NCBI RefSeq assembly: GCF_002741055.1
Contig: NZ_CP016809.1
Coordinates: 3,066,001-3,130,000 of the forward strand
Direction of reading: 5' to 3'
Length of the DNA stretch: 64,000 nt
DNA from: Paenibacillus ihbetae
GTDB lineage: Bacteria; Bacillota; Bacilli; Paenibacillales; Paenibacillaceae
This document shows, piece after piece, positions 8,599-17,454 of this stretch. How positions within the stretch are numbered: position 1 is the stretch's first letter; each line of letters starts with the position of its first letter. The notes under the pieces are model-generated. The model made no database searches. It was not told the DNA's origin and worked only from the letters and a program-made list of their open reading frames with translations. The translations under genes were made by a program, and so were the position numbers.

Positions 8599-10875
8599 AT
8601 GTCCATCACGATGGTCCGAACCCGCATTCGGGATGCGGTGGAGCAAGTATACGAAGCAGCGCGCGCCTGGCTCGCGAAGCACCCTTTGGTCATAAAGGTT
8701 TACTATGCATTTTCCTGGCTTTCCTTGATCTTTCTCCTGATCAGCCTCATCTTTGTTAGGGATTCCCGTCTCATGATGGTTCAGTACCTCTGGTCATTCT
8801 ACGTGCTGCTGCAGTTCTGGCTGCTCTGCCGGAGCAAAACGCTCCCGTGGAAGCATGTCAGCCTGATGGTGCTGTCCGGAGTCATCCTGGTCGTGCCGCT
8901 TACGAACCTAACGATTCAGCTGCTGCATCTGATCTTTGGCGGCCGCACCTCGGATACCTGGTCCATGGCCGTAGCCACCCCCATTGTGGAAGAAGCCCTG
9001 AAGCTGCTGCCGCTCGCGGCATTCCTGTTCTTCTCCCGAAGGGCGTCTGCGCTAAGCCTCAGCGATTACGTGCTCCTGGGCGCAGCCCCGGGCGTCGGCT
9101 TCCAACTCATCGAGGAGCTCTCCAGACGCTGGGTCAATGACGGTTATCTTGCCCGGCAGTACGACTACAGCGTAACGTTGTTAGGCGGCAAAACGATCCA
9201 TTGGGACCTGTTCACCCTATTTCCGGGATACTTCGAGGAAAGCATTGTACCGTTAATGATGAGTGAAGGTCATCCCTTACATACCGCAGTGATTTCCCTT
9301 GGCGTCGGATTCGCCGTCCGTTTCCGTCGTAAGCTGACTCCGTGGGTCTACCTGTTTCCGGTCATCCTGCTCCTCTGGGCCATATTGAATCACGTGGCAT
9401 GGAACGGGCAAAGCCGGCTGCCGGACTGGATCATGACCGTCCACGAATGGACCGGGGAAGGCTACCGGGTCAAAGACATGTTCCTGCTTATGCTGGCGGG
9501 CGGCTTGATCATGGACTACGTCGACTTGAACAAGGTTAGACAGCGCCTGCCTAGGTACGGTCAGGAGCCCATGCTTAATCCGTTCTCCGAGTTGTTTCAT
9601 ACCCTAACCGCGCTGTTCAGCAGCAGAAAAAGGTTCGGAAATCTCCTTGCCTTTTACAGAGCAAGGCGTGAGCTCGGCTTCTCCTTTCTATATGGGAATG
9701 AAGAGGCTAAGAGCCGGGAACTTACCGTTCATGAGCATTTGCAAAAATACGGGGTGCTGCTCGGAGCCCTGGCCGTTCTCCTGCTTGCCGCAGGCGTCTT
9801 CTCGGGATTTCAGATGGTGCAGACCCCGGATTCCGCCTGCTTCGCCTGCCTGTTCGATTCGCTTCAGAGCTGGTGGGACCGCCTCAGCGGGTGGGAGCAG
9901 GCAGCGATCGTTCTCGGCGCGTTCGCCCTGGGCTTTATGTTCGTCGGGTTCTGGCCCGCCCTCGGGCTTGCCTTGACCGGACTCGATATCGCATCAAGCG
10001 GACACAGCATTGCCAGCTACATCCGCGATCCGAAGAAGCTGCTCTCGCCGCAGCATGTGCTGGCGGGGCTCACGGCCTTTCTTCTCGACCGGATTCCGGT
10101 AGGAAGAGGGCTGCGATGGCTGTCTGACCGGCTGGGACCGAGAGCAAAGGGCCTGCTGGATGCCATTCAATCGAAGCTCGGCCTTAAACCAAAGCCGGAC
10201 GGCGACACGCGGGGCATGCCTGACCGGCATGAAACTCCGAACGGAAAGCCGGAGCCCGAGAACCGGCAGCCGGACGATAAGCCGGAAGACACTAAACCCG
10301 GCCAAAACAAGCCCAACGATAAACCGGAAGATAACAGACCTGACGAGAATAAACCCGATGAGAATAAACCAGATGTGAATAAACCCGACGAAAATAAATC
10401 CGGGGAGAATCATCCGCCGGAGAACAAGCCGGAGGATTCCGGCTTGACCGAGCCTACTACGTCCGGCGGCGAGCCGCGAGGCAATTACGAAACGCCTGAT
10501 CCCAACGACCCGCGGCCGATCATGCGGCAAAACGAAACCGCCGACCTGCTGGCCTCGCAAGGGTACGATGTTGAAATGCTCCCCGGCACGAAGGGCGGCA
10601 ACGGACACGGCATTCTGCCCGAATCTAATCCGGATTTTCTGATCAACGGCAAAGCCTTTGACTGTTATTCGCCTGATACGGGCAACGTCCGGAATATCTG
10701 GTCCACGGTTGTTGGCAAAACCGAGCGGCAGGCCGGCGGCATCGTTCTGAATCTCGACGATTACACGGGCTCGATGGATAAGCTGATGAAACAGTTCGAT
10801 GATTGGCCGATCGAGGGCCTTGACGAGCTGTTCGTTGTTAAAGACGGGACCATCACGAGATGGTTTCCAAAATAG
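8599..10875 (+). CDS. PrsW-type membrane protease fused to CdiA-like tRNA nuclease toxin domain
   Basis: This 758-residue protein joins three parts. Residues 1-310 are multi-pass membrane and carry PrsW (M82) protease blocks: EEALK at 131-135, FQLIEE at 168-173, HPLH at 225-228 and NHVAWN with His265. Further membrane helices lie near 383-460 (for example VLLGALAVLLLAAGVFSGF). Residues about 550-611 form a low-complexity linker built on a PDENK pentapeptide. Residues about 640-758 match the CdiA C-terminal tRNA nuclease family: NETADLLASQGYDVE, PDFLINGKAFDCYSP (Asp679, Lys685, Asp688), RNIWSTVVGK, IVLNLDDY and DDWPIEGLDELFVVKDG. That family acts as contact-dependent tRNA-cleaving toxins. The ATG at 8599 follows GGGAGGGGGAG; an in-frame TTG at 8566 is less likely. 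A probable immunity gene follows after 17 bases. Confidence 0.85.
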   Translation: MSITMVRTRIRDAVEQVYEAARAWLAKHPLVIKVYYAFSWLSLIFLLISLIFVRDSRLMMVQYLWSFYVLLQFWLLCRSKTLPWKHVSLMVLSGVILVVPLTNLTIQLLHLIFGGRTSDTWSMAVATPIVEEALKLLPLAAFLFFSRRASALSLSDYVLLGAAPGVGFQLIEELSRRWVNDGYLARQYDYSVTLLGGKTIHWDLFTLFPGYFEESIVPLMMSEGHPLHTAVISLGVGFAVRFRRKLTPWVYLFPVILLLWAILNHVAWNGQSRLPDWIMTVHEWTGEGYRVKDMFLLMLAGGLIMDYVDLNKVRQRLPRYGQEPMLNPFSELFHTLTALFSSRKRFGNLLAFYRARRELGFSFLYGNEEAKSRELTVHEHLQKYGVLLGALAVLLLAAGVFSGFQMVQTPDSACFACLFDSLQSWWDRLSGWEQAAIVLGAFALGFMFVGFWPALGLALTGLDIASSGHSIASYIRDPKKLLSPQHVLAGLTAFLLDRIPVGRGLRWLSDRLGPRAKGLLDAIQSKLGLKPKPDGDTRGMPDRHETPNGKPEPENRQPDDKPEDTKPGQNKPNDKPEDNRPDENKPDENKPDVNKPDENKSGENHPPENKPEDSGLTEPTTSGGEPRGNYETPDPNDPRPIMRQNETADLLASQGYDVEMLPGTKGGNGHGILPESNPDFLINGKAFDCYSPDTGNVRNIWSTVVGKTERQAGGIVLNLDDYTGSMDKLMKQFDDWPIEGLDELFVVKDGTITRWFPK

Positions 10876-10892
10876 AATAGGAGTGGATCTCG

Positions 10893-11342
10893 GTGTTTTA
10901 CAATTTATATTTGGGAACAGGCTCATCGTTCGAGGAACTGAGCGCAACGCTTGTAACGCTGCATGCCGGGGACGGGGACGTCATTCGACATACGCCGGAG
11001 GAGCTTGTCATTTCATTCGACTGGGCAACCATGACCGCCCAAGAAGGCGGACAGGGATTGATGTTCAAAAGCGAGGATTACGGCATGCCGCTCCGGTTCA
11101 GCCTGTGGTTCGACATCCTGCCGAGCCAGCCGGACTGGGCAGAGAAGCTTATGGCGTTCACAGGGCGCCTGCTCAGCCGGATTGGAGGTGATTGCATTCT
11201 GGAGTCCAACGGGGATACCCCGATTCTGACCAGAACGGGGAGCCGCATCGTGGTGGACGATAAGAAGCTGAAGGGAACCGCCAAATTTCCGTTCCACGCG
11301 CTGAAGCTCTCTTTTGTCGAGGGCGATTTGGAGAAAGTTTAA
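10893..11342 (+). CDS. Probable immunity protein for the upstream tRNase toxin
   Basis: This 149-residue protein starts with GTG, 17 bases after the toxin stop and behind AGGAGTGG. It has no signal peptide or membrane helix, so it should stay in the cytosol, as an immunity protein to a tRNA nuclease must. It is mildly acidic in its first half, with mixed alpha/beta character (EELVISFDWATMT, LRFSLWFDILPS, GSRIVVDDKKLKG). I do not recognise a named immunity family. The call rests on position: in polymorphic-toxin loci the gene directly after the toxin domain is nearly always its inhibitor. Confidence 0.65.
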   Translation: MFYNLYLGTGSSFEELSATLVTLHAGDGDVIRHTPEELVISFDWATMTAQEGGQGLMFKSEDYGMPLRFSLWFDILPSQPDWAEKLMAFTGRLLSRIGGDCILESNGDTPILTRTGSRIVVDDKKLKGTAKFPFHALKLSFVEGDLEKV

Positions 11343-11422
11343 ATTTTTTTTCGAAAAAACATTGAACCATTCGGGCTGGTAAAACGTACTAAGTGATACA
11401 TCAACCATAAGGAGGTTTATCA

Positions 11423-13495
11423 TTGAAGAAACGACTTTCACGAATGTTGGCAGGCTTGCTCACGCTTACCCTGTTGGTTCCATCAGGCGTTATGGCTGCA
11501 AGCGGTGACCCGGCGGCCTCGACCAAAGGACTTCAGGAGATCGCTGCGGAGAAAGCGGCGCTTCTTACCGAGCAGTACGGTACGATCAGCGTCCAATATG
11601 CCCTAATCGACAACGGAGAGATTAAAGCATCGGGCCAGTCGGGCATGAACGATATAGAAGGAAAGATCCCGCTCACGAAGGATACGATGTACGGCATCGG
11701 TTCGACGAGCAAAGTGTTTACGACCGCTGCGGTGATGAAGCTGGTGGAGGCCGGAAAGATTAATCTTGATACGCCTTTGGTCCAGTACATACCCGAATTC
11801 AAAATGAAAGACGAGCGCTACAAGAAGATCACCCCGCGCATGCTGCTTAACCATTCCTCGGGCCTGCAGGGCTCCAGCCTTGGCAATGCCTTTTTGTTCG
11901 AGGATAACGACACCTACGCACACGATACGCTGCTTGAGCAGCTGTCCACCCAGACGTTAAAAGCAGATCCGGGCGCATTCTCCGTATATTGCAACGACGG
12001 CTTTACATTGGCCGAAATTTTGGTGGAGCGCGTCAGCGGCAAAGATTTTACCGCATTCATTCATGAGCATTTTACAAAGCCGCTGGGGATGAACCATACC
12101 AAGACGTCACAGGACGATCTGGATCTCGACCAAATGGCAGGCCTGTACTATCCGACGTATCCGGAGCAGCTGCCGAATGAGACGGTCAACGTGATCGGAA
12201 CCGGGGGCATTTACTCCACGGCGGAAGATCTTGTTAAGTTCGGTACCATCTTCACCGGCGAAGCCAAGGGTATTCTTTCGGAAGCCTCCTTACGCGCGAT
12301 GGAGCAGGAAGAGTACAAACGCGGCTTGTGGCCGGAGGATGCGGACAACTCGTTCGATTTCGGCCTTGGCTGGGACAGCGTGCGGCTGTATCCGTTTAAC
12401 GACTACGGCATGAAGGGTCTGGTAAAGGGCGGCGATACGATCCTGTACCATGCTTCCCTCATCGTGCTTCCGGAGCAGGATATGGCTGCTGCTGTATTGT
12501 CATCCGGCGGCTCCAGCTCGACGAACCAGCTGCTGGCAACCCAGCTGCTGCTCCATGCTTTGAAGGAGAAGGGTACAATTAAAGAGTTCAAGCCCGACAA
12601 ATCGTTCGGCAAGCCGGTGCAAGCCGAGCTTCCAAGCGACCTGCTGAAGTATGACGGATACTACGGTGCTTCCAAGCAGCAGATTCGTGTAAAGCTGGAT
12701 CCAAAAGGCGTGCTCAGCCTCTCTGTTCCGCAAGTGCCGAATTATCCGGAAGAAAAATATATTTATACCAAGGATGGTGCCTTCATCGATGAGGCCGGCA
12801 CGATTAAAGCCAGCTTCGTCACGGAAGACAACGGCCGAACCTATCTCTGGGTAAGACAATATGCCACCGTTCCGGAGCTCGGACAGGTAGCGATTTCCCA
12901 ATATCTAGCCGAAAAGCTGGACGAGAACAAGCTGACCGCTGACGTCGAGGCGGCCTGGAGCAAGCGGGATGGCAAAACCTATTATCCGCTGAACGAAAAA
13001 TACACGTCCCTCGCCTACTTCATGATGAAGCCGACCATGCAAATTGCCCGCAATCCTGAGCTTAAAGGTTATGTGCTCGACATGGCAATCACCGATCGCG
13101 ACCGGGCAACGACCAAGCACAACGTTCCGGGTACGGGCAGCCGGGATACGCTGGACATCGAGTTCACCAAAGAAAAGGGTGTCGAGTATTTCAACGCTTC
13201 CGGAACGCTGTATATGAGCGAAGACGGCCTCAAATCCCTGTATAAGGGCAAGCGATCCACGGTGACCATTCATTCCGACGGATACGCCAAATGGTATACG
13301 GTTCCTAAAGGAGCGGCCGGCAAGACCCTTACCGTCACATTGCCTGCAGAAGGCGCATTTGCCGTCTATGACGAACTGGGAACGGTCCTGAACTACTCCC
13401 TTGTCAGCGGATCGAACGAAGTTAAGCTGCCGGAGAACGGCACGATCGTGTTTGCCGGTGCCCCGGGCTCGGTATTCGGCGTTCAGCTGAAGTAA
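11423..13495 (+). CDS. Secreted beta-lactamase-fold serine hydrolase
   Basis: The protein belongs to the class C beta-lactamase/DD-peptidase-like group. A signal peptide is clear (KKRLSRMLAGLLTLTLLVPSGVMA). The nucleophile motif is Ser94-Thr-Ser-Lys97 in GIGSTSKVF, and Tyr189-Cys-Asn191 takes the place of the usual YxN. The catalytic domain covers about the first 380 residues. The remaining 300 form beta-rich C-terminal domains, including a stretch with a repeat-like GAFAVYDELGTVLNY ending. It starts with TTG behind AAGGAGG. The substrate may be a peptide or ester; true beta-lactamase activity is not implied. It is probably not linked to the toxin locus, which ends 80 bases upstream. Confidence 0.9.
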   Translation: MKKRLSRMLAGLLTLTLLVPSGVMAASGDPAASTKGLQEIAAEKAALLTEQYGTISVQYALIDNGEIKASGQSGMNDIEGKIPLTKDTMYGIGSTSKVFTTAAVMKLVEAGKINLDTPLVQYIPEFKMKDERYKKITPRMLLNHSSGLQGSSLGNAFLFEDNDTYAHDTLLEQLSTQTLKADPGAFSVYCNDGFTLAEILVERVSGKDFTAFIHEHFTKPLGMNHTKTSQDDLDLDQMAGLYYPTYPEQLPNETVNVIGTGGIYSTAEDLVKFGTIFTGEAKGILSEASLRAMEQEEYKRGLWPEDADNSFDFGLGWDSVRLYPFNDYGMKGLVKGGDTILYHASLIVLPEQDMAAAVLSSGGSSSTNQLLATQLLLHALKEKGTIKEFKPDKSFGKPVQAELPSDLLKYDGYYGASKQQIRVKLDPKGVLSLSVPQVPNYPEEKYIYTKDGAFIDEAGTIKASFVTEDNGRTYLWVRQYATVPELGQVAISQYLAEKLDENKLTADVEAAWSKRDGKTYYPLNEKYTSLAYFMMKPTMQIARNPELKGYVLDMAITDRDRATTKHNVPGTGSRDTLDIEFTKEKGVEYFNASGTLYMSEDGLKSLYKGKRSTVTIHSDGYAKWYTVPKGAAGKTLTVTLPAEGAFAVYDELGTVLNYSLVSGSNEVKLPENGTIVFAGAPGSVFGVQLK

Positions 13496-13675
13496 GATTC
13501 CGATTGACATCGTCTTGGGTTCCCTGAACTTATCCGATTTTTTATTATGCATGAACGATAAGAAAAAGGTCTGTCGACGTACTCTTAAAAAGATGACCAA
13601 TCGCGTGTTGCGATCGTTTTCCGTGCGTGATCAGACAGCGGATTCTCCGAAGCTTATACGCTCTGATATTCTAAG

Positions 13676-13730
13676 AAAGGCACCTTCGAACAATAGCCCG
13701 AGGCCGGGGTTCGAAAGGTGCCTTTTTTCG
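13676..13730 (+). terminator. Intrinsic terminator downstream of the serine hydrolase
   Basis: AAGGCACCTTCGAA pairs with TTCGAAAGGTGCCTT (one-base bulge) around an inner GC-rich loop, followed by TTTTTTCG. It is 180 bases past the stop; I saw nothing else in that interval. Confidence 0.75.
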
Positions 13731-13806
13731 TTTACTGTTATGCGGGGCAGGCGAAACCGGTCGGTTCGCCGAATCGGTGCTTCTTAGGGAACCCGCGCCT
13801 CCCGCT

Positions 13807-16287
13807 TTACCGATCGGGACGGCACCGGAACGTGAGCCGTGCTCCAGGCCTCAGCCGTAAGGCGAAGCAGCGGCGGCCCTGCTCCGACGGCTGAACATCC
13901 CCTTCTCCGGAGAATGAGCATGCTCCGGTCCATTCCGGCAAGGAAACGACCGTATCGGTCTGTCGCTCGGCGTGAAGCTCGGCCTGCAGCCATCCGGTAT
14001 CGGTGTCCCACTCGGCGGCAATCTGCCCCGTATGGAATCTCCAACCGGCATACCGGCCCCTGCGCCAGCGTCGAGGCAGGGCTGGGAGCAGCCTCACCAT
14101 GCGCGGCGATACCTGCAGCAGCATTTCCTGCACCGCATGAACCCATCCCATATTCGCATCGAGCTGAACAGGGGCAGCAGGCATATCCATGCAAATCCCC
14201 ATGCCTCTCCAATCGTTATGGAGCGTAAACAGATTTGGCAGCAGACAGGAGCGCGCCAGCATATCCAGACATTCCAGCGCATGATCCCCATCGCCAAGCC
14301 GGGCGTAGATGGAAGCCATATGGGCCAGCGACCAGCCGCTTTGCGCCTCGATGCGGCGCAGCCGCACCGCGTTCTCGCAGGCGCTGAACAGCTCAGGTGA
14401 CGATTCCCGGGTAATTTCATGACCGGGAAACAGAGGGTAGATATGCGAAAGATGCCGATGATCATAGCGATCCTCGAAGGCGGGATCCAGCCATTCCGCC
14501 AAGGCGCCGTCACGGTTCGTCCGATAGGGCGGAATTTTCGCCAGCATCCGTTCGTATGCGGCTCGTTCCATATCCGGAACGCCGATCGCTCTTCCCGCTT
14601 CGATGAGATGGGTAAGCAATTCCTTCAGAATGGCTATGTCCATCGTTGCATTCACCGTCGTCGGCATGGGGTGAGCCAGCTGTCTGCCGTCTTCGGGCAT
14701 AAAATTGCGCGGCGTATTCTCCGGTGAAACCGAAGGATACAGCTTGAGGAAGCCGTCCTCGCCTTCCGTCGCAAAATCGGCATAGAATTGCCAGGCCTCC
14801 TGCATAAACGGCAGCGTCTCCTCTTGAAGAAACCGGGTATCCCCCGTGTACAGAAAGTGCTCGTAGAAATGCCGGGACAGCCACCCGGCAGCCCCCGTCC
14901 AGTTCAAGATGACGGGCACGATCTGACTGGGTGAGCCGATCCCTGGCGTGGTGCCTGCCGGAATGTATATCCCTCTGCAGCCGTACAGCTTGCGGGCATT
15001 GTCGCGGAAATCCTCCATCAGACTGCCGTAATAACGGAATAAGGGCTTGACCAGCTCGGACAATCCGCCGACATTGGCATGCCAGTGCATCATCTGTATG
15101 TTTTCGTTGGCCATGTGATGGCACCAGACCAGACGGTAGTCACCGCCCCATAAGCCGTATAACCCGAACGGACCCGATTCCGCCCCTGTCCCGCTGATGA
15201 ACAGATACCGGCCATACGCCCACATTTTGCGGGCAAGCGCAGCTGGGGCCTGGCCTTCATAAGCCTCCAGCAGCAGCTCTTCGCCTGAGCGACCGTCATC
15301 GGAGGCTCCGCTCAGCTCCAGGGCAGCGGAATGGAACAACGGCCCATGCAGCTCGGCATGCCGCTGAAGGAGCCGTTCGTATTCACATGCATCCGGAAGA
15401 GCAGCCAGCTCCTGCTCGAGCTCCTTCCACTTCGCTTCGCGCCGCCCTCCGACAAACACCTTAACAAGAATCAGCGCCTTTCGCATGGCTTCAAACCTGA
15501 TCGTCGTCCCTTCCTTACCGGTATGGGAGCGCCCGTCCTCGCCGATGATCCGCAGCACGGCCCCGAAGTCTTCCCCGTCATCGTTGCGGGCGGCATATCG
15601 GATATAGCAGCCTTCGGCTTGAATGGTCAGCGAATCGGCCAGCTCCTTAAACTCGGGGGAATCCCCCCAGCGCTCGCTCGGATAGAGTATCAGTCCAATC
15701 TCGCCGGAAACGGTGCAGAGCTTCCCTCCTCCATCCCCTGGATCGCCAGCTCGCTCGGCTCGTGCACCGGAAGGGGAGCAATCTTCCCATACAGGCTCAC
15801 CGAGGCGGATGTCGTAAACGACAACCGAATCCGCGCGGGAAACAAACAGCCGCCTGACATACCGGGACGCACCATCGGACCACCGGACGGATACCTCCCC
15901 TGTCTCCATATCAAGCGTACGCCGGTATTCCCGGAATGCCCGGCTTCCAGGCATCCGCAGCTGGATCGCCGCCAGCGGAAACCGGGAGGCAAGCTTGGTG
16001 CCGTACCCCCGCTCCCGCAATGCGTTCGCCAGCTTCCAGCTGGCTTCGGCATGGCGCCCTTCATCCATTAATCTTCGCGTTTCCGGCAGTGCAGAACTGA
16101 CATCCGGCAACGGGTCCTTCCGTCCCCAATGCCACAGCCCTTCATGGTTCAGCAGCACCGTCTCTTCCTGAACCCCGCCGAAGACGGAGGCCCCGATCGT
16201 GCCGTTCCCGGATGGCAGCGCCTCTCGCCACATATTGCGCCACCAGGATGCCGGATATCGCAAAGTCAGCAGATTCCCGGCATTCAT
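13807..16287 (-). CDS. Glycoside hydrolase family 95 (alpha-L-fucosidase/alpha-L-galactosidase type)
   Basis: GH95 enzymes are inverting exo-glycosidases that remove terminal L-fucose or L-galactose. The N-terminal domain opens with PASWWRNMWREALPSGNGTIGASVFGG in family style. The (alpha/alpha)6 barrel shows NENIQMMHWHANVGGLSELVKP, YIPAGTTPGIG, LYPSVSPENTPRNF and TVNATMDIAI. That last motif holds the two Asn residues that activate water in the family. DHRHLSHIYPLFPGHEI and LDANMGWVHAVQEMLLQ (with the catalytic-type Asp) follow. The 826-residue length is normal, and no signal peptide means it works on imported oligosaccharides. It is the last gene of the cluster and overlaps the GH105 stop by four bases. 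In a pectin context an L-galactosidase role on rhamnogalacturonan side chains is plausible. Confidence 0.88.
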   Translation of the reverse strand: MNAGNLLTLRYPASWWRNMWREALPSGNGTIGASVFGGVQEETVLLNHEGLWHWGRKDPLPDVSSALPETRRLMDEGRHAEASWKLANALRERGYGTKLASRFPLAAIQLRMPGSRAFREYRRTLDMETGEVSVRWSDGASRYVRRLFVSRADSVVVYDIRLGEPVWEDCSPSGARAERAGDPGDGGGKLCTVSGEIGLILYPSERWGDSPEFKELADSLTIQAEGCYIRYAARNDDGEDFGAVLRIIGEDGRSHTGKEGTTIRFEAMRKALILVKVFVGGRREAKWKELEQELAALPDACEYERLLQRHAELHGPLFHSAALELSGASDDGRSGEELLLEAYEGQAPAALARKMWAYGRYLFISGTGAESGPFGLYGLWGGDYRLVWCHHMANENIQMMHWHANVGGLSELVKPLFRYYGSLMEDFRDNARKLYGCRGIYIPAGTTPGIGSPSQIVPVILNWTGAAGWLSRHFYEHFLYTGDTRFLQEETLPFMQEAWQFYADFATEGEDGFLKLYPSVSPENTPRNFMPEDGRQLAHPMPTTVNATMDIAILKELLTHLIEAGRAIGVPDMERAAYERMLAKIPPYRTNRDGALAEWLDPAFEDRYDHRHLSHIYPLFPGHEITRESSPELFSACENAVRLRRIEAQSGWSLAHMASIYARLGDGDHALECLDMLARSCLLPNLFTLHNDWRGMGICMDMPAAPVQLDANMGWVHAVQEMLLQVSPRMVRLLPALPRRWRRGRYAGWRFHTGQIAAEWDTDTGWLQAELHAERQTDTVVSLPEWTGACSFSGEGDVQPSEQGRRCFALRLRPGARLTFRCRPDR

Positions 16288-17429
16288 TGAGGGCGACCGC
16301 CTTCCCCTTCCGCCGCCAGTCTCTCCATTTCCATGCTGGCCAGCAGGAGCGGAGCGACGCCCATTAACGAGTCGCTGACAACCTGCTCGCTGATATAGTA
16401 CGCATACGAGCCGTCACGGTATTTGCGCCCGCCAAGTCCTGCGCCGTGGCAAATGCTGTGAAGATGGACACCCTCCCCGTCCACGGTAACGAAGCGCTTC
16501 TTAATGCCTTCATAGGCGCGTTCCACGACCTCCCGGTCGATTTCGGCCAAATACTTGAGGCGAATGCCCTTCGCCAAAGCGTAGGTCAGCATGCAGGAAC
16601 CGGAAGCTTCCAGATAGTTGCCCTGCCGGCCGTTGCAGTCCATGACCTGATACCACAAACCGCTTGCCTGATCCTGAACCCGTACAAGGGCATTGGCCAT
16701 CCGCTCGAAAATGCCCATCAGCTGCCCGCGCTGCGGATGCCGGACCGGGAAGAACTCCAGGACATCCACAAGCGCCATGGCATACCACCCCATGGCGCGT
16801 CCCCAGACGTGCCGTGAGCGCCCGGTCTCCTTATCGCACCAGCGCTGCTCCCGGCTCTCGTCATAGGCATGATGCAGCAGCCCCGTCTCTGGATTGCGCG
16901 TCCTCCGCTCGATAAGCAGCAGCTGCCGTGCTGCCTCGTCAAACCATTCCGGCTCCCCGAACGCAGCCGCATACTCCGCCATGAACGGAGAGGACATATA
17001 AAGACCGTCCAGCCACATCTGATACGGATAAATCTTTTTGTGCCAAAAACCGCCCTCATCCGTCCGCGGCTGCCCGATCAGCTGGGACGCAAGCAGCTCG
17101 GCGGCTTGGCGGTACCTGGCTTCCCCCGTGGTCCGCCACAGGCGGAGCAGATTTTTGCCTTTGTTGATATGATCCAGATTGTATTCCTCAAGCGTGTACC
17201 CTGCGATCGAGCCGTCATCCCGGATAAAGACATCCATGTGGCGCTTAACCGCCTCATGATACCGCTGCTCACCTGTCCAATCGCCCAGCCTTCCAAGCGC
17301 GGTTAGAGCCATTCCAGCCACATATCCCCACTTGTTGGCGATGCCCGGGTGATACCCGTCCACGCAGGCGGACAGGATCGTGTCGCCGATGCGGACCGGC
17401 ATCCGTTCCGTAACTGTTGCTTCTGTCAA
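16284..17429 (-). CDS. GH105 unsaturated (rhamno)galacturonyl hydrolase
   Basis: GH105 enzymes remove the unsaturated galacturonic acid that pectin lyases leave at the non-reducing end of oligosaccharides. The protein is 381 residues, an (alpha/alpha)6 barrel. Signature parts are GIANKWGYVAGMALTAL, GGFWHKKIYPYQMWLDGLYM with the catalytic Asp in WLDGLY, RHVWGRAMGWYAMALVDVL, and HSICHGAGLGG. It resembles Bacillus YteR/YesR. There is no signal peptide, so it is cytosolic. TTG is used as start behind AAAGGAGTG. The stop overlaps the GH95 start (ATGA), implying coupled translation. Confidence 0.92.
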   Translation of the reverse strand: MTEATVTERMPVRIGDTILSACVDGYHPGIANKWGYVAGMALTALGRLGDWTGEQRYHEAVKRHMDVFIRDDGSIAGYTLEEYNLDHINKGKNLLRLWRTTGEARYRQAAELLASQLIGQPRTDEGGFWHKKIYPYQMWLDGLYMSSPFMAEYAAAFGEPEWFDEAARQLLLIERRTRNPETGLLHHAYDESREQRWCDKETGRSRHVWGRAMGWYAMALVDVLEFFPVRHPQRGQLMGIFERMANALVRVQDQASGLWYQVMDCNGRQGNYLEASGSCMLTYALAKGIRLKYLAEIDREVVERAYEGIKKRFVTVDGEGVHLHSICHGAGLGGRKYRDGSYAYYISEQVVSDSLMGVAPLLLASMEMERLAAEGEGGRPQ

Positions 17430-17454
17430 TGTAATTCACTCCTTTCTCTTCATT

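Noticed and set aside
11342-11372. Terminator between the immunity gene and the serine hydrolase
   Set aside because: The TTTTTTCGAAAAAA stem is purely A/T apart from CG and too weak to call.
8599-13495. Toxin locus and serine hydrolase as one functional system
   Set aside because: The hydrolase has its own signal peptide, an 80-base gap and strong binding site, and is of a common unrelated family; there is no positive link.
13515-13787. 90-codon frame after the serine hydrolase
   Set aside because: It runs across the intrinsic terminator at 13676-13730 and has no coding features.
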